Positions 1-11,300 are shown, numbered from the stretch's first letter. The stretch: 64,000 nucleotides of DNA from G965267425 sp965267425 (GCA_965267425.1 OZ253959.1:1488001-1552000), one strand, 5' to 3'. Notes: a model not told the origin generated them from the sequence alone. Made by a program: numbers and translations.

Positions 1-114
1 GTTAAATTACATCATATTGGAATAGCAATCATCTTTCTCTGGTAATTTGATGTTTATTTTCATTTTTAAACAAGTGATTCCATTATTTTAGCTGAAACTT
101 TTAGCTCACCTGGA

Positions 115-2520
115 ATGAAGCAAATACTTCTAAGTTTCCTGATGTTAGTAACATCATTTATGATGGTTTCTGCCCAAAACGGAATCATTAAAGGACGTGT
201 ATTTAATGAATTGAGCAATGAACCGGTCATGTTTGCCAATGTTGTTTTGGACAGTAATAAGACAGGGACCATTACAGATGAAGAAGGGAAATTTCGATTT
301 GACAATCTTGCTCCAGGTACGTATAATGTCAGCGTTACTTTCTTGGGATTTAAGGATGTACGTTTATATGAAATTCGCGTAGGAACAGCTAAACCTACGG
401 TATTGGACATCCCTATGCAAGCGTCTTCAGAAGAATTGGCTGCTGTGGTGGTAAAAGCATCTCCTTTTAATAAAACGGAAGAAAGCCCGGTAAGTATGCG
501 AACGATTAATTCTGAAGAGATTTTCCGAAATCCGGGAGGTAACCGAGACATCTCAAAGGTCATTCAAGTGTTGCCTGGAGTTGCCACCACCATTTCTTTT
601 CGAAATGACATTATCGTCAGGGGAGGAGCGCCCAATGAAAACCGCTTTTATTTGGATGGAATAGAGATTCCAAATATCAATCACTTTGCTACACAAGGTT
701 CTTCAGGAGGGCCAGTAGGCATGCTCAATGTAAATTTTATTCGAGAGGTTGATTTTTATGCTGGGGCGTTCCCTGCCAATCGAGGAAATTCATTGAGTTC
801 GGTCATGGAATTCAAACAAACAAGAGGGAACGATGAAAAATTGACGGGTACATTTATGTTGGGTTCCAGTGATGCAGGATTGACCTTGGATGGCCCAATG
901 GGTAAGAATTCAACCTTTATTTTATCCGCGCGCAGGTCGTACTTACAATTTTTATTTCAAGCCTTATCACTTCCATTTTTACCCACCTACAATGATTTTC
1001 AGTACAAGCAATTTATCAATATCAACCAAAACAATCAATTGACTTTAATTGGACTGGGAGCCATTGATGATTTTGTATTAAATGAAAGTGCCAATGATGG
1101 TTTAACCGAACAAGAAGATATAGATCGCAATAATTATATTTTAGGAAATATTCCGGTGAATTCTCAATGGAATTACGCTGCAGGAGCAAATTGGAAACAC
1201 TTTTCGGAAAATAGCTTCCAGACGTTTGTGGTTAGCAGAAACCACCTGAATAACAAGGCCATTAAATATGAGAACAACATTGAAGATCCGGCAAACCTTA
1301 TCCTGGATTATCAATCCGAAGAAATTGAGAACAAAGTTCGTATTGAAAACACAACACGCACAGGTTCCTGGAAATTAAATTATGGGGCGGGATATGAATA
1401 TGCGATTTACAAAAACAGCACATTCAACCGGGTGGAACAAAACCAGGATATTGTTGTCATAGATTTCGACTCTGAATTAACATTCAGCAAGTACAGTGTT
1501 TTTGGTCAGATGAGCAGGAAGTTATTTACCGACAGGGTGGCCATTTCTTTTGGTATCCGTACAGACTTCAATGATTACAGCAGTGAAATGTCGGATCCCA
1601 TTGAACAATTGTCACCAAGATTGTCCATGTCATATTATTTAACTGAGAAACTCAGTTTGAATGGAAATGTGGGCAGATATTATCAATTACCGGCATATAC
1701 TGTGATGGGATTCCGCGACAACAATGGCGTTTTGGTCAACCAGGAAAATGACATTACCTACATTGAAGTAGATCATTATGTGGGTGGAATTGAATACAAC
1801 ATCAACAGTTACGCGAAAACCACGGTAGAAGGATTTTATAAGAATTATAACAATTATCCTTTTTTACTTGCGGATAGCATTTCGCTTGCCAATTTGGGTG
1901 GAGATTTTGGAGTTATTGGAAGTGAAGCCGTATCGTCAACTTCTTCCGGCAGAAGTTATGGGGTGGAATTTCTATTGCAACAAAAATTGAGCAAGTCGGT
2001 TTACGGTATCATTTCATATACATGGGTCAGGAGTGAGTTCGAAAACAAAGATGGCGAAAATGTTCCTTCTGCTTGGGATAATCAACATTTGCTCAACCTA
2101 ACAGCTGGTAAGCGATTTGGGAAGGATTGGGAATTCGGTGCCAAATTCAGATTCTTAGGTGGAGCTCCTTATACGCCCTATGACATTGCTTTGTCATCAA
2201 GAAAAGATGTTTGGGATGTAACCGGACAAGGAATACCTGACTGGGATAGATTGAATGAAGAGCGTTTTTCAGTAGCACATGGACTTGATGTTCGAATTGA
2301 TAAGAAGTGGTATTATGAAAAATGGGCATTAAATGTTTACCTGGATATTCAAAATCTATACAACTTCCAGGCACAGGCTCAACCATTCCTGGATGTTGTG
2401 AGAGATGATAATGGTGATCCCATGGAAGATCCGAATGATCCTAGTAAATATCAAACAAGACTTATCGAAAATACCAGTGGAACGGTGTTGCCATCTGTAG
2501 GTATCATGTTGGAATTTTAA
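115..2520 (+). CDS. TonB-dependent outer-membrane receptor with N-terminal CPD-like domain
   Basis: Outer-membrane active transporter of 801 residues. Residues 1-20 are a signal peptide ending VSA-Q. Residues 24-105 form a carboxypeptidase-regulatory-like (transthyretin-type) beta-sandwich, the usual N-terminal extension of Bacteroidota receptors. A plug follows at about 120-235, containing IIVRGGAPNENRFYLDGIEI (166-185). The rest is a beta-barrel with many aromatic/glycine strands, ending in an aromatic-terminal strand (MLEF), as outer-membrane barrels do. No SusD partner gene lies downstream, so a glycan-uptake SusC role is not indicated; the substrate (siderophore, cofactor, peptide) cannot be told. 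The ATG is followed at once by a good signal peptide, which fixes the start. The preceding 114 bases hold no other gene and no clear promoter. Family assignment is firm, substrate unknown. Confidence 0.93.
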   Translation: MKQILLSFLMLVTSFMMVSAQNGIIKGRVFNELSNEPVMFANVVLDSNKTGTITDEEGKFRFDNLAPGTYNVSVTFLGFKDVRLYEIRVGTAKPTVLDIPMQASSEELAAVVVKASPFNKTEESPVSMRTINSEEIFRNPGGNRDISKVIQVLPGVATTISFRNDIIVRGGAPNENRFYLDGIEIPNINHFATQGSSGGPVGMLNVNFIREVDFYAGAFPANRGNSLSSVMEFKQTRGNDEKLTGTFMLGSSDAGLTLDGPMGKNSTFILSARRSYLQFLFQALSLPFLPTYNDFQYKQFININQNNQLTLIGLGAIDDFVLNESANDGLTEQEDIDRNNYILGNIPVNSQWNYAAGANWKHFSENSFQTFVVSRNHLNNKAIKYENNIEDPANLILDYQSEEIENKVRIENTTRTGSWKLNYGAGYEYAIYKNSTFNRVEQNQDIVVIDFDSELTFSKYSVFGQMSRKLFTDRVAISFGIRTDFNDYSSEMSDPIEQLSPRLSMSYYLTEKLSLNGNVGRYYQLPAYTVMGFRDNNGVLVNQENDITYIEVDHYVGGIEYNINSYAKTTVEGFYKNYNNYPFLLADSISLANLGGDFGVIGSEAVSSTSSGRSYGVEFLLQQKLSKSVYGIISYTWVRSEFENKDGENVPSAWDNQHLLNLTAGKRFGKDWEFGAKFRFLGGAPYTPYDIALSSRKDVWDVTGQGIPDWDRLNEERFSVAHGLDVRIDKKWYYEKWALNVYLDIQNLYNFQAQAQPFLDVVRDDNGDPMEDPNDPSKYQTRLIENTSGTVLPSVGIMLEF

Positions 2521-2521
2521 T

Positions 2522-2537
2522 ATTAGTTATAACTAAT
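2522..2537. repeat. 16-bp perfect palindrome between convergent genes
   Basis: ATTAGTTATAACTAAT is its own reverse complement and starts two bases after the TonB-receptor stop codon, in the 83-base gap before the end of the convergent DUF58 gene. It has no loop and no T-tract, so it is a poor terminator. It could be a protein-binding site or chance in AT-rich DNA. Confidence 0.4.
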
Positions 2538-2603
2538 TATTCGTGATTAGCTTTATAAGCCAATGATTATTTATAATATTAGTATACAATACTTTACCTA
2601 TAA

Positions 2604-3536
2604 TCAGGGCATTTTGGAACGTTTGATCAAATAGGGGAGTAATACCTGTTCAAATCCATCATTTATATCAGCTGGAATGTAATCAATGTGGTACTTTCCA
2701 CATGTTAATTTTACTGCCTGTTGATGTTCCTTAATTTTCTGCTTGTATTCTTTTTTCACATCCTCAGGATGCAATTTCAATTCTTCTCCCGATTCCAAAT
2801 CCACAAACCTATATGGTTTATTATCAAATTGGAATTCTAACTCAGAATTTTTGTCGAAGACATGAAACAAAACCACCTCATGTTTTTGATGCTTTAGGTG
2901 TTGAAGAGCTGAAAATAACTTATCCAACTTCGCACCATTGGTTTCCATCATATCACTGAAGATGATCACCAGCGAACGTTTATGGATGCGGTCAGCAATT
3001 TCGTGTAATGCTTCCGCTGCATTGGTTTGATGATTGGTATGATCTTCATTTAGCCATTTTTCCAATACATGAAACAACATTTTATGGTGTTTCTCACTTG
3101 ACTTGGATGCTGAATGGTAAATAATTTCCTTATCAAATCCACTCAATCCGACTGCATCACGTTGTCTTTTTAGTAACACCATCAAAGCGGCAGATGTCAA
3201 TATGGAAAACTTGATTTTGTTGAATGTTCCTTCATCTGTGATATCCACTTTTGGATACTTCATGGATGAAGAGCAATCTATGACAATCTGGCAGCGAAGG
3301 TTGGTTTCTTCTTCGTATTTTTTGACAAATAATTTATCTGTTCGCGCAAACAGTTTCCAATCGACATGTCGCGTAGAATCTCCTTGATTGTACAAACGAT
3401 GTTCGGCAAATTCCACTGAAAATCCATGGAACGGACTCTTGTGTAATCCGGTAATAAATCCTTCAACAACCTGCCGGGCAAGCATTTCCAGCTTACTAAA
3501 TGGTTGAAGAATATGTTTATCTATAGGTACAGGCAT
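2604..3536 (-). CDS. DUF58 domain protein (vWA-like fold)
   Basis: Protein of 310 residues from the DUF58 family, often found with MoxR AAA-ATPases and thought to act as a metal-dependent vWA adaptor. The family signature GDSTRHVDWKLFARTDKLFV spans about 52-71. A MIDAS-type DxSxS motif is visible in IVIDCSSSMKY (Asp87, Ser89, Ser91). There is no signal peptide or membrane segment, so it is probably cytoplasmic. No moxR gene is adjacent; upstream on the same strand is trxA. The start is odd: the ATG directly abuts the T-tract of the trxA terminator, leaving no room for a ribosome-binding site. Met18 is an alternative start, but residues 1-17 resemble the N-termini I recall for relatives. Family certain, cellular role unknown. 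Confidence 0.88.
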   Translation of the reverse strand: MPVPIDKHILQPFSKLEMLARQVVEGFITGLHKSPFHGFSVEFAEHRLYNQGDSTRHVDWKLFARTDKLFVKKYEEETNLRCQIVIDCSSSMKYPKVDITDEGTFNKIKFSILTSAALMVLLKRQRDAVGLSGFDKEIIYHSASKSSEKHHKMLFHVLEKWLNEDHTNHQTNAAEALHEIADRIHKRSLVIIFSDMMETNGAKLDKLFSALQHLKHQKHEVVLFHVFDKNSELEFQFDNKPYRFVDLESGEELKLHPEDVKKEYKQKIKEHQQAVKLTCGKYHIDYIPADINDGFEQVLLPYLIKRSKMP

Positions 3537-3568
3537 AAAAAAACCTGCTCGATGAAACGAGCAGGTTT
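3537..3568 (-). terminator. Rho-independent terminator of trxA
   Basis: AAACCTGCTCG (3541-3551), loop ATGAAA, CGAGCAGGTTT (3558-3568) form a perfect 11-bp stem. Read on the minus strand it is followed by a run of seven T (3543-3537). It lies just after trxA and its T-run ends on the start codon of the DUF58 gene. Confidence 0.85.
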
Positions 3569-3587
3569 AAAATTACTTCAATTTCTA

Positions 3588-3905
3588 TTACAATAACGCA
3601 TCAATCTTTGATGAGAGCGTATTTTTTGGCGCAGCTCCTACTTGTTTGTCTACGATTTCTCCATTTTTAAAGAATAGAATGGTAGGAATATTTCGAATTC
3701 CAAATTTTTGAGAAATTCCAGGATTGTTGTCTACATCTACTTTTCCAACAACTGCTTTTCCATCATAGTCACTACTCAATTCTTCAACAATTGGTCCTAC
3801 CATACGACAAGGACCGCACCATTCGGCCCAAAAATCAACAAGAACTGGTTTGTCAGAATTTGTTACCATCTCATCGAAGTTTGCGTCTGTTAATTCTAAA
3901 GCCAT
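3588..3905 (-). CDS. trxA: Thioredoxin
   Basis: Cytoplasmic dithiol-disulfide oxidoreductase of 105 residues, the normal thioredoxin length. It reduces protein disulfides, using electrons from thioredoxin reductase. The redox centre is WCGPC (29-33) in the context FWAEWCGPCRMVGP. The conserved cis-proline is Pro74 in RNIPTILFF, and the buried Asp24 is present (VLVDFWA). It has its own likely promoter (3946-3974) and terminator (3537-3568), so it can be transcribed alone although it sits between dnaE and the DUF58 gene on the same strand. Nothing is missing from the family pattern. Confidence 0.97.
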   Translation of the reverse strand: MALELTDANFDEMVTNSDKPVLVDFWAEWCGPCRMVGPIVEELSSDYDGKAVVGKVDVDNNPGISQKFGIRNIPTILFFKNGEIVDKQVGAAPKNTLSSKIDALL

Positions 3906-3945
3906 CTTATTTATTATTTATAGTTTGATTTATCAATGTTTTCGA

Positions 3946-3974
3946 CAAAGTTAGTTGCAAAAATGCTACCAAAG
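3946..3974 (-). promoter_or_regulatory. Putative Bacteroidota promoter for trxA
   Basis: On the minus strand TTTG (3974-3971) is followed after 17 bases by TAACTTTG (3953-3946), fitting the Bacteroidota -33/-7 consensus TTTG/TAnnTTTG. The predicted transcript start is near 3940, about 35 bases before the trxA ATG. Confidence 0.5.
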
Positions 3975-3996
3975 CTCAATATACGACATTATGGCA

Positions 3997-6900
3997 TTAC
4001 ATATTAATACGATAATTGATTTCCTGTATGTTTTCCAATTCAGAGAATAGCTCATCAGACAGATTCACTTTTTTGGTGGTGGAACGCATCAAAAATTCGT
4101 TCTTCCCGCCATTACCATTACCTTCTGTTTCAGATTCTATCAATATTTTGAAAGGAAACTGTCCGGAAAATTGATCTACTAAATTTGAAATCGTACCAAT
4201 CAATTCATCATTTAATTCTGGTTCTCGAACACATAAGGTAAGTCCTTTCGCCATCTTTTCTTTCAAATCGCTTAACAATTCAATATTGGAAATTTTGTAT
4301 TCCAGTCGGGTTGCATCCCATTTGTTTTCAACAACTTTTCCCTGCACGTAAAGAAACCAGCCAGGTACGAGGTAGTCTTTGAACTTCACGTAATCATCGG
4401 AGAACAAAAAGATTTGCAAGGAGTCGAAGTAGTCTTCAATAGTGAGAATGCCAAATGGATTTCCTTTTTTGGAAGTTCTATGTGCAGAATCTGTGACAAT
4501 TCCGGCTACTTTAAACTCTTTTCCCTTAATGGCTTCAAGGTCATGTAGTTTACTCAGGTTGGTATTGCAAAAACTCTGGATTTCTAATTTGAAATCGTCC
4601 AATGGATGACCGCTAATATAGATGCCCACTACTTCTTTTTCACGGTTTAACTTCTCCATGGTGCTCCACGGTTCTACATGTGGAATGCCAGGTTCTGACA
4701 TTTGTTCTTCAGAAGCTTCTCCAAAGATGGATATTTGGGCAGAGTTTTTTTGTTCCTGTGTTGAGTTCCCAAAACGAATGGCTTGTTCCAGAATGGATTT
4801 GCCTTCACTATTCATTTGAAAATACTGTGCCCTGTGTACATTATTAAACGAATCAAATCCACCGGCAAGCGCCAGGCTTTCCAATGTTTTTTTATTCACA
4901 GTCCGCAAATCAACCCTGCTGCAAACATCATATATAGAAGAGTAGGGGCCATTTTGTTCTCTTTCTTCTACCATGCAGGTTACAGCATTTTCTCCAACTC
5001 CTTTAATTGCTCCCAAACCAAATCGAATTTCTCCTTTTTGATTCACAACAAATTTCTGTGCACTTTCATTGATATCTGGCCCCAGCACTGGAACGTCCAT
5101 TCGTTTACATTCTTCCATAAAGAAGGTAACCTTTTTGATGTCGTTCATGTTATTGGTCAGCACCGCCGCCATGTATTCGGCGGGATAGTTAGCCTTTAAA
5201 TAAGCCGTTTGAAAGGCAATGACGGAGTAGCAAGTAGAATGTGACTTATTAAACGCATACGCGGCAAAAGCTTCCCAGTCTTTCCAAACCTTCTCGGCAA
5301 TTTTCACATCATGACCGTTGGATGCACATCCGTCCAAAAATTTTGGTTTCAGTTTGTCCAGGAGGGCAAAAATTTTCTTACCCATGGCTTTTCGCAAAAC
5401 GTCTGCATCACCTTTGGAGAATCCTGCCAATTTTTGAGAAAGCAGCATCACCTGCTCCTGGTAGACGGTAATCCCATACGTTTCTGCCAAATTTTCTTCC
5501 ATGGCATCGATATCGTACTCAATCTTTTCACGTCCGTGTTTCCTTGCAATAAAATTTGGAATGTATTCCATAGGACCAGGACGGTACAAGGCATTCATTG
5601 CAATCAGATCTTCAAATTTATCTGGCTTAAGTGCCCTGAGGTGCTTTTGCATTCCGGCAGACTCAAACTGAAAAGTACCATTCGTCTCACCTCGCTGATA
5701 CAATTCGTAAGTAGGAACATCATCAAAAGGAATTTGATCGGGATCAATTTCAACATTGTGGCGTTGTTTGATCAGTTCAATGGCATCTCGAATGATGGTC
5801 AGGGTCTTTAATCCAAGAAAGTCCATCTTCAGCAATCCAGCGCTTTCAACTACACTATTGTCGTATTGTGTAACAAGGAGATCGGAATCTTTAGATGTGG
5901 TAACTGGAATGTACTCTTTGATATCATCAGGGGTTATGATGACACCACATGCGTGAATACCGGTATTTCTTAGGGAGCCCTCAAGAATTCTGGCCTGATT
6001 GATGGTGTCTGCTGCCAAATCATTGCCCTCAGAAATTTGCAGCAATTCATTGGCTTTTTCAAGTTGATCACCATTGAGCTTCGAATTCAACTGTTTTTTA
6101 TCGTAACCAAATAATTTGCTTAGAGAAATGTCCGGCACCAGTTTGGCAATTCTGTCTGCATCGGACAAAGAAAGATCCAAAACCCTGGCCGTATCCCGGA
6201 TCGAAGATTTAGCCGCCATGGAACCATAAGTAATGATTTGAGCAACTTGTTCTTTGCCATATTTATTGACCACCCAATCAATGATTTTGGATCGACCATC
6301 ATCATCAAAATCGATATCAATATCAGGAAGACTTACCCGATCAGGATTTAAGAATCGCTCAAACAGTAGGTCGTATTTGATAGGGTCTACATTGGTTATG
6401 CCAATGCAATAGGCCACTGCCGACCCTGCAGCCGACCCACGGCCGGGCCCCACCCAAACTCCCATTTTGCGAGCCTCAGATGTGAAGTCTTGAACAATTA
6501 AGAAGTAACCAGGGTATCCGGTGTTCTTAATGGTTTCCAACTCGAAGTCCAGACGTTCTCGAATTTCATCCGTGATTTCATCATACCTCTTTTCAGCACC
6601 CTGATATGTCAAATGCCTTAAATAATCGTTTTCTGATTCAAATCCTTCAGGAATATCAAATTTTGGAAGGAGCACATCACTTTCCAGTTGATACGATTCA
6701 AAGCGGTCAGCAATTTTTACCGTTTCTTCAATGGCTTCAGGAAGGTCCTGAAAAAGCTGAATCATTTCAGACGTACTTTTGAAATAGTATTCGTTATTGG
6801 GAAAACCAAATCGAAATTCACGTCCTTTTCCAATAGGTGTGCTTTGGAGCTCTCCATCCTTTACGCATAACAGAATGTCATGTGCATTGGAATCTTCCTT

Positions 6901-8298
6901 ATGTATGTAAAATACATTGTTAGAAGCAAAGTATTTGACATTGTATTTTTTGGCAAACTTCAGCAGGACATCGTTTACCAGCTTTTCTTCCTCAAGATCG
7001 TGTCGAATTAATTCAACATAAAAATTCTCACCAAAATTATCAACCCACCACTTAAATGCTTCTTCTGCCTGTGTTTCACCAACGTTTAGAATCAAATGTG
7101 GAATCTCTCCATACATACCACCAGTGGTGGCCACAAGATCATCTTTGTATGTCAATAACAAGTCCTTATCAATCCTTGGGACATAATAAAATCCATCAGT
7201 AAAGGCTGCACTACTCAGTTTACATAGGTTGTGATAACCATTTTTATTCAAGGCCAACAACACTTGATTGAATCCATTGTCCTTGGTGGATTTATCCGTG
7301 TGATTTCGAGCTACATTAAATTCACAGCCAACAATCGGTTTAATGTCTTGGTCAAGGGCATATTTGACAAATTTGAATACACCGTACATATTGCCATGAT
7401 CCGTTAATGCCACAGCAGGCATATTTTGTGCTTTGGCTGTGTCAACCAAGTCAATGATGGTGCTGGTTGCTTCGAGCACTGAATATTTGGAATGACAATG
7501 AAGGTGGACAAAATTTAAATCAGAGGATAAGATATCCGACTTAGGCGGCTCTATTGTCTCTTCCGTATTATCTAATGGTTCTTGGGTTTCTTCAGAGCTG
7601 CTTTCACTTTCTTTCTGTTCAGCTTCGTAAGGTTGGATGTTCAATCCAATGGCTTCAATAGGTGATGGATTCTTTTCTTTAAAAGCCAACAGTTGTTCAT
7701 CTGAAACTGGCAATGTATCTTTTTTGATAACATCAATTCGAATCAATTCCAAAAAACACCGTGCAGTAGCTTCCACATCAGCTGCTGCGTTATGCGCTGC
7801 ATCAAACCCTTCACCAAACAACTTCTGATGTAATTCAGTAAGTGTCGGCCATTTAAATTTTCCTCCTTTTCCACCGGGTATGGCGCAAAACTCAGTCGAT
7901 TCGTCTTTCGTGTCAATGGATGCTTTGTTCTCCAACTCATTTTTTCGAGACAAGCGGAGGTATTCAGCACCCACAATATTTACATCAAACGAAATATTAT
8001 GTCCTGCAATGCTTTGGCATTTTGATACGGCTTCTGAAAAATGATCCATTACTTCGGACAGCGATATGCCCTTTTCCTGAGCCATCTCAGTGCTTATGCC
8101 ATGAATTTTTTGAGCATTAAACGGAATGGTAAACCCATCAGGTTTGACAATGAAATTTTTGACTTCGATCAATGAACCATCCGAATCGTGCAATTGCCAA
8201 GCCAATTGAACCAACCTTGGCCAATTTTCTAAATCAGTTATCGGGGCATTGAAATCTCTTGGAAGACCAGTTGTTTCCGTGTCAAAAATCAGGTACAT
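3997..8298 (-). CDS. dnaE: DNA polymerase III alpha subunit with N-terminal exonuclease domain
   Basis: Replicative polymerase catalytic subunit, 1433 residues, longer than the about 1160 of E. coli DnaE. The extra N-terminus (1-185) is a DEDD-type 3'-5' exonuclease: FDTETTGLP (5-13, Asp6 and Glu8) and AHNAAADVEAT with the ExoIII Asp near 174. A Glu/Ser-rich linker (about 225-258) leads to the PHP domain, starting HLHCHSKYS (265-273) with ALTDHGNMYG further on. The palm carries PDIDIDFDDDGR near residue 657, whose acidic residues bind the catalytic metals. The tail contains the OB-fold region. Fusion of an epsilon-like exonuclease to DnaE is known in Bacteroidota. It lies between tamB and trxA on the same strand, 92 bases after tamB. 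Confidence 0.96.
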   Translation of the reverse strand: MYLIFDTETTGLPRDFNAPITDLENWPRLVQLAWQLHDSDGSLIEVKNFIVKPDGFTIPFNAQKIHGISTEMAQEKGISLSEVMDHFSEAVSKCQSIAGHNISFDVNIVGAEYLRLSRKNELENKASIDTKDESTEFCAIPGGKGGKFKWPTLTELHQKLFGEGFDAAHNAAADVEATARCFLELIRIDVIKKDTLPVSDEQLLAFKEKNPSPIEAIGLNIQPYEAEQKESESSSEETQEPLDNTEETIEPPKSDILSSDLNFVHLHCHSKYSVLEATSTIIDLVDTAKAQNMPAVALTDHGNMYGVFKFVKYALDQDIKPIVGCEFNVARNHTDKSTKDNGFNQVLLALNKNGYHNLCKLSSAAFTDGFYYVPRIDKDLLLTYKDDLVATTGGMYGEIPHLILNVGETQAEEAFKWWVDNFGENFYVELIRHDLEEEKLVNDVLLKFAKKYNVKYFASNNVFYIHKEDSNAHDILLCVKDGELQSTPIGKGREFRFGFPNNEYYFKSTSEMIQLFQDLPEAIEETVKIADRFESYQLESDVLLPKFDIPEGFESENDYLRHLTYQGAEKRYDEITDEIRERLDFELETIKNTGYPGYFLIVQDFTSEARKMGVWVGPGRGSAAGSAVAYCIGITNVDPIKYDLLFERFLNPDRVSLPDIDIDFDDDGRSKIIDWVVNKYGKEQVAQIITYGSMAAKSSIRDTARVLDLSLSDADRIAKLVPDISLSKLFGYDKKQLNSKLNGDQLEKANELLQISEGNDLAADTINQARILEGSLRNTGIHACGVIITPDDIKEYIPVTTSKDSDLLVTQYDNSVVESAGLLKMDFLGLKTLTIIRDAIELIKQRHNVEIDPDQIPFDDVPTYELYQRGETNGTFQFESAGMQKHLRALKPDKFEDLIAMNALYRPGPMEYIPNFIARKHGREKIEYDIDAMEENLAETYGITVYQEQVMLLSQKLAGFSKGDADVLRKAMGKKIFALLDKLKPKFLDGCASNGHDVKIAEKVWKDWEAFAAYAFNKSHSTCYSVIAFQTAYLKANYPAEYMAAVLTNNMNDIKKVTFFMEECKRMDVPVLGPDINESAQKFVVNQKGEIRFGLGAIKGVGENAVTCMVEEREQNGPYSSIYDVCSRVDLRTVNKKTLESLALAGGFDSFNNVHRAQYFQMNSEGKSILEQAIRFGNSTQEQKNSAQISIFGEASEEQMSEPGIPHVEPWSTMEKLNREKEVVGIYISGHPLDDFKLEIQSFCNTNLSKLHDLEAIKGKEFKVAGIVTDSAHRTSKKGNPFGILTIEDYFDSLQIFLFSDDYVKFKDYLVPGWFLYVQGKVVENKWDATRLEYKISNIELLSDLKEKMAKGLTLCVREPELNDELIGTISNLVDQFSGQFPFKILIESETEGNGNGGKNEFLMRSTTKKVNLSDELFSELENIQEINYRINM

Positions 8299-8390
8299 AA
8301 GCAGGAATAGAAGACTCTCAGATCTAAATTATCATTTTCGTTCGGCCTTCATCTATGCCTGTTGATAAGTACAGCTAAATGTTGAAATGT

Positions 8391-11300
8391 TCATTCCTCC
8401 GGTGCTGAATTTTCTTCATTTTGTTTTGACTGAATTCCTGTTAATGCGGGATCCTTTTGTTTATTCTTTCGATTTTTATTCTTCTTGCGCTTCGATTTTT
8501 TCTTTTGCGAAGCATCGACTTGATTTCGTTTCAACAAATCATTCAGATTGTCAAATTCTTTGATGTAATACAACCCTACACCTTGGGTATATTGATGCGT
8601 TGTTTCCAGTTGATTCCTATCGTTCACTTGATTAAACGCTTTCACACGCAGTTTTCCATCTTCCCTAATTTTGTATTGTAACGTAAATTCTCCAACCAAA
8701 TCGGAAGATCTGTTTTGATCTTGATTTAATTGCTCACTGTTGGTATACCCAACATTTCCATCCAATATAATTCGGTCGTTCAGCAATTGAGTACTCAATG
8801 CCAATTCTACTTCATTGTCCGAAATTTCTGAATTAGGGTCTCCCGGTCGATAGCTAAATCCAATATCAAAATCATCACTTATTTTCGAAAGCCAATTGCT
8901 CAACTGATTGGACAATACTTCACTTGTGGTGGTTCTTCCAAAATTAGATGATCCTCCTGTGTTAGAGGGATCCGTAGAGCAGGAAGTGAATTGATTGAGA
9001 ATGAGTAAAGTGAACACTTGTTGGTTCATACAGGTAGGTTGTGACAACTCATTTCGAACAATGGACTTTGTTTCATCATCCATGGTTGGCAAATTCACAT
9101 CAAAACTTATTTCAGGCTCCAGCACTTGGTTTTCCATGCTCAATAATAGCTCGACGGGCACACGTTTTTTGTAGCTGCTTGAATCCAATGTATTTCCCAT
9201 AATAGGATCCAATTTTGTGCGTAGTTTATAAATGGCTGTGAGATCCAATACTCCTTTGTATGGGTCACCGTCCCAACGGATGATTCCTCCTTTTTGAATA
9301 AGGAATCGTTTATTGATGATATTTTGAAGCGTAAACAGGTAATCACCTTTTTCCAATTCATATTCTCCAATAATGGAAAAGGACTCATTGGGTTTCATTT
9401 CCATAGACAATTCACCTTCTCCTGTACATCTGATAACATCTCCCACCAACTCATCAAAGACAATCTGAAATTCAGTTCCAGTCCCCACCTTAAGGTCCAT
9501 TTCAAAATTTAAGTAATCTGAAACATTGCTGGTAATTGCTTCTTCCACAGTCTCCTTTGATTGTTCAATGGATGTAAACCTCACAAATCCTCGTTCATTT
9601 ACCTCACCTGACTCCGACATCGGGAGGAAAAATTCAGAATTGTTTTCAGTTTCCAGATCCAATTTCAAATGTGTTATTTCTGATCGATTAAAAACATGAA
9701 TTGTTCCCGTTCCGAAGACGTTGCCGTAATACAATTCATTGTCTTTGCTATCTGTGTCTAGGAGCAAAAGCTTTTCGGGTTGAATTTGAATGTCGTAATC
9801 AAACTTCTTAAAATGATCATGCGAAAACTTAAGTACACCGGAAGCTGATTGATTATTGTCATCAAGCATGGTTACATTTTGGGCAATGAAATATTCGGGA
9901 TAGAACGAAAAGTTAAGGCTGTTTTGTTCATTTTCCATCAGACGATAACTTACGTTGGTGTAATCTATAGTGACATTAGCGTCTGTCAATGAACATATGC
10001 CATTGGTTTCTGGACGTTTGAGCATCCCTGTTAAGGTCAGTTCAGCATCAATTTTACCTGTTAAGTTAGAAAGGACATCAGAAACAAAAGGTTGAATGAT
10101 ATTCAGTTGAAGTTCTTTCAATCGAATGGAAAAATCCAATTGATTTCGAATGCTTTTTGGAGTATAGTCTCCAGTTATTTCCAAATGTTTTATGGAATCG
10201 AAACCAAGTAAAGCGCTCATTTCCATTGCTTTCTTTTCATGATTCCAGAGACTTTTCAGGGCACCGTTTCCAAGTTGGTACTCATTGATTTGAGTACTGT
10301 CTATGGTAATATTTGAAGTAAATAAGAAATCTTCATATACATCGCTTAGGGTCATTTCTCCATCCAATATTCCTTTGAATTGAAAGCTTTTAGGCATAAA
10401 GGTTTGGAAATAATCAAGGTTCAATTGATTAACCTGAACAAATAGGGTGTCCTTTGGATTTTTGCTGACAGAACCGTTGATGTCAATACTACTCAATGCA
10501 GAATATACACCGAGATTGGATGTATTGATGTCGTCTTTGTCAACGTTTATGGATCCAGAATCTGCAATATTCCAAACGGAATCTTCTATAATGAAATAAG
10601 AAGATTGAACATTTAGGCCAAATTTTTGGATGTCAAGAAAGTCTATTTCAAATCCAATATCTCCTTTGTTGGAACCTGTCAAATCATCCCATTGGATGGA
10701 ATTATCAATCTTGTTGTTCACTGCATTGATATTCCAATTGAAATTATCTAAACCTCTGTCTTTTCCAAAGGCAATTTGACTACTGCTTAGCGAAGTATTT
10801 AAGTTTATACCATCAGCATGAACATTGACATTAACTGAGTCAAAACGGGTATTTCCGTAGTCGATTCCAGGTGCAACAATGGATAAATCTACCGATCGAT
10901 TTTGTACATTGAAATGCCCTTTCACAATAGTACCTGAATCAATTTCAAAACCTGGAATAAATATGCGACTCAAAAATCCCGAATGATTGATTTCACCTGT
11001 AAAATCAAAATCGTCCGGTGAATCTTGCAAACCACTTTCATCAATCGAAAAAGGGATGTAGTGATCAACAATGGTCAAAACGTTATTTTTTAGGTTTTTG
11101 AATTTGTATTTACCTTCTACCTGAAGGTGCATTAAATCAGATTTGATAGAGAGTAGCTTGATTTCATTTTCTGAGGACGCGGTTAGGTTAAACAATGCAA
11201 TTTCATCGTGTCTTGCGGTATCCTTGTATTCCGTGTTGTAAAAATCCATGGAGCCAATAAAATTGTCCACTGATGATCCTGTGATGTCAATATTCATGGT

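Noticed and set aside
5311..5811. 166-codon open frame on the plus strand inside dnaE
   Set aside because: Fully antisense to conserved DnaE sequence, composition unlike a protein (Phe/Cys/His-rich), no motif.
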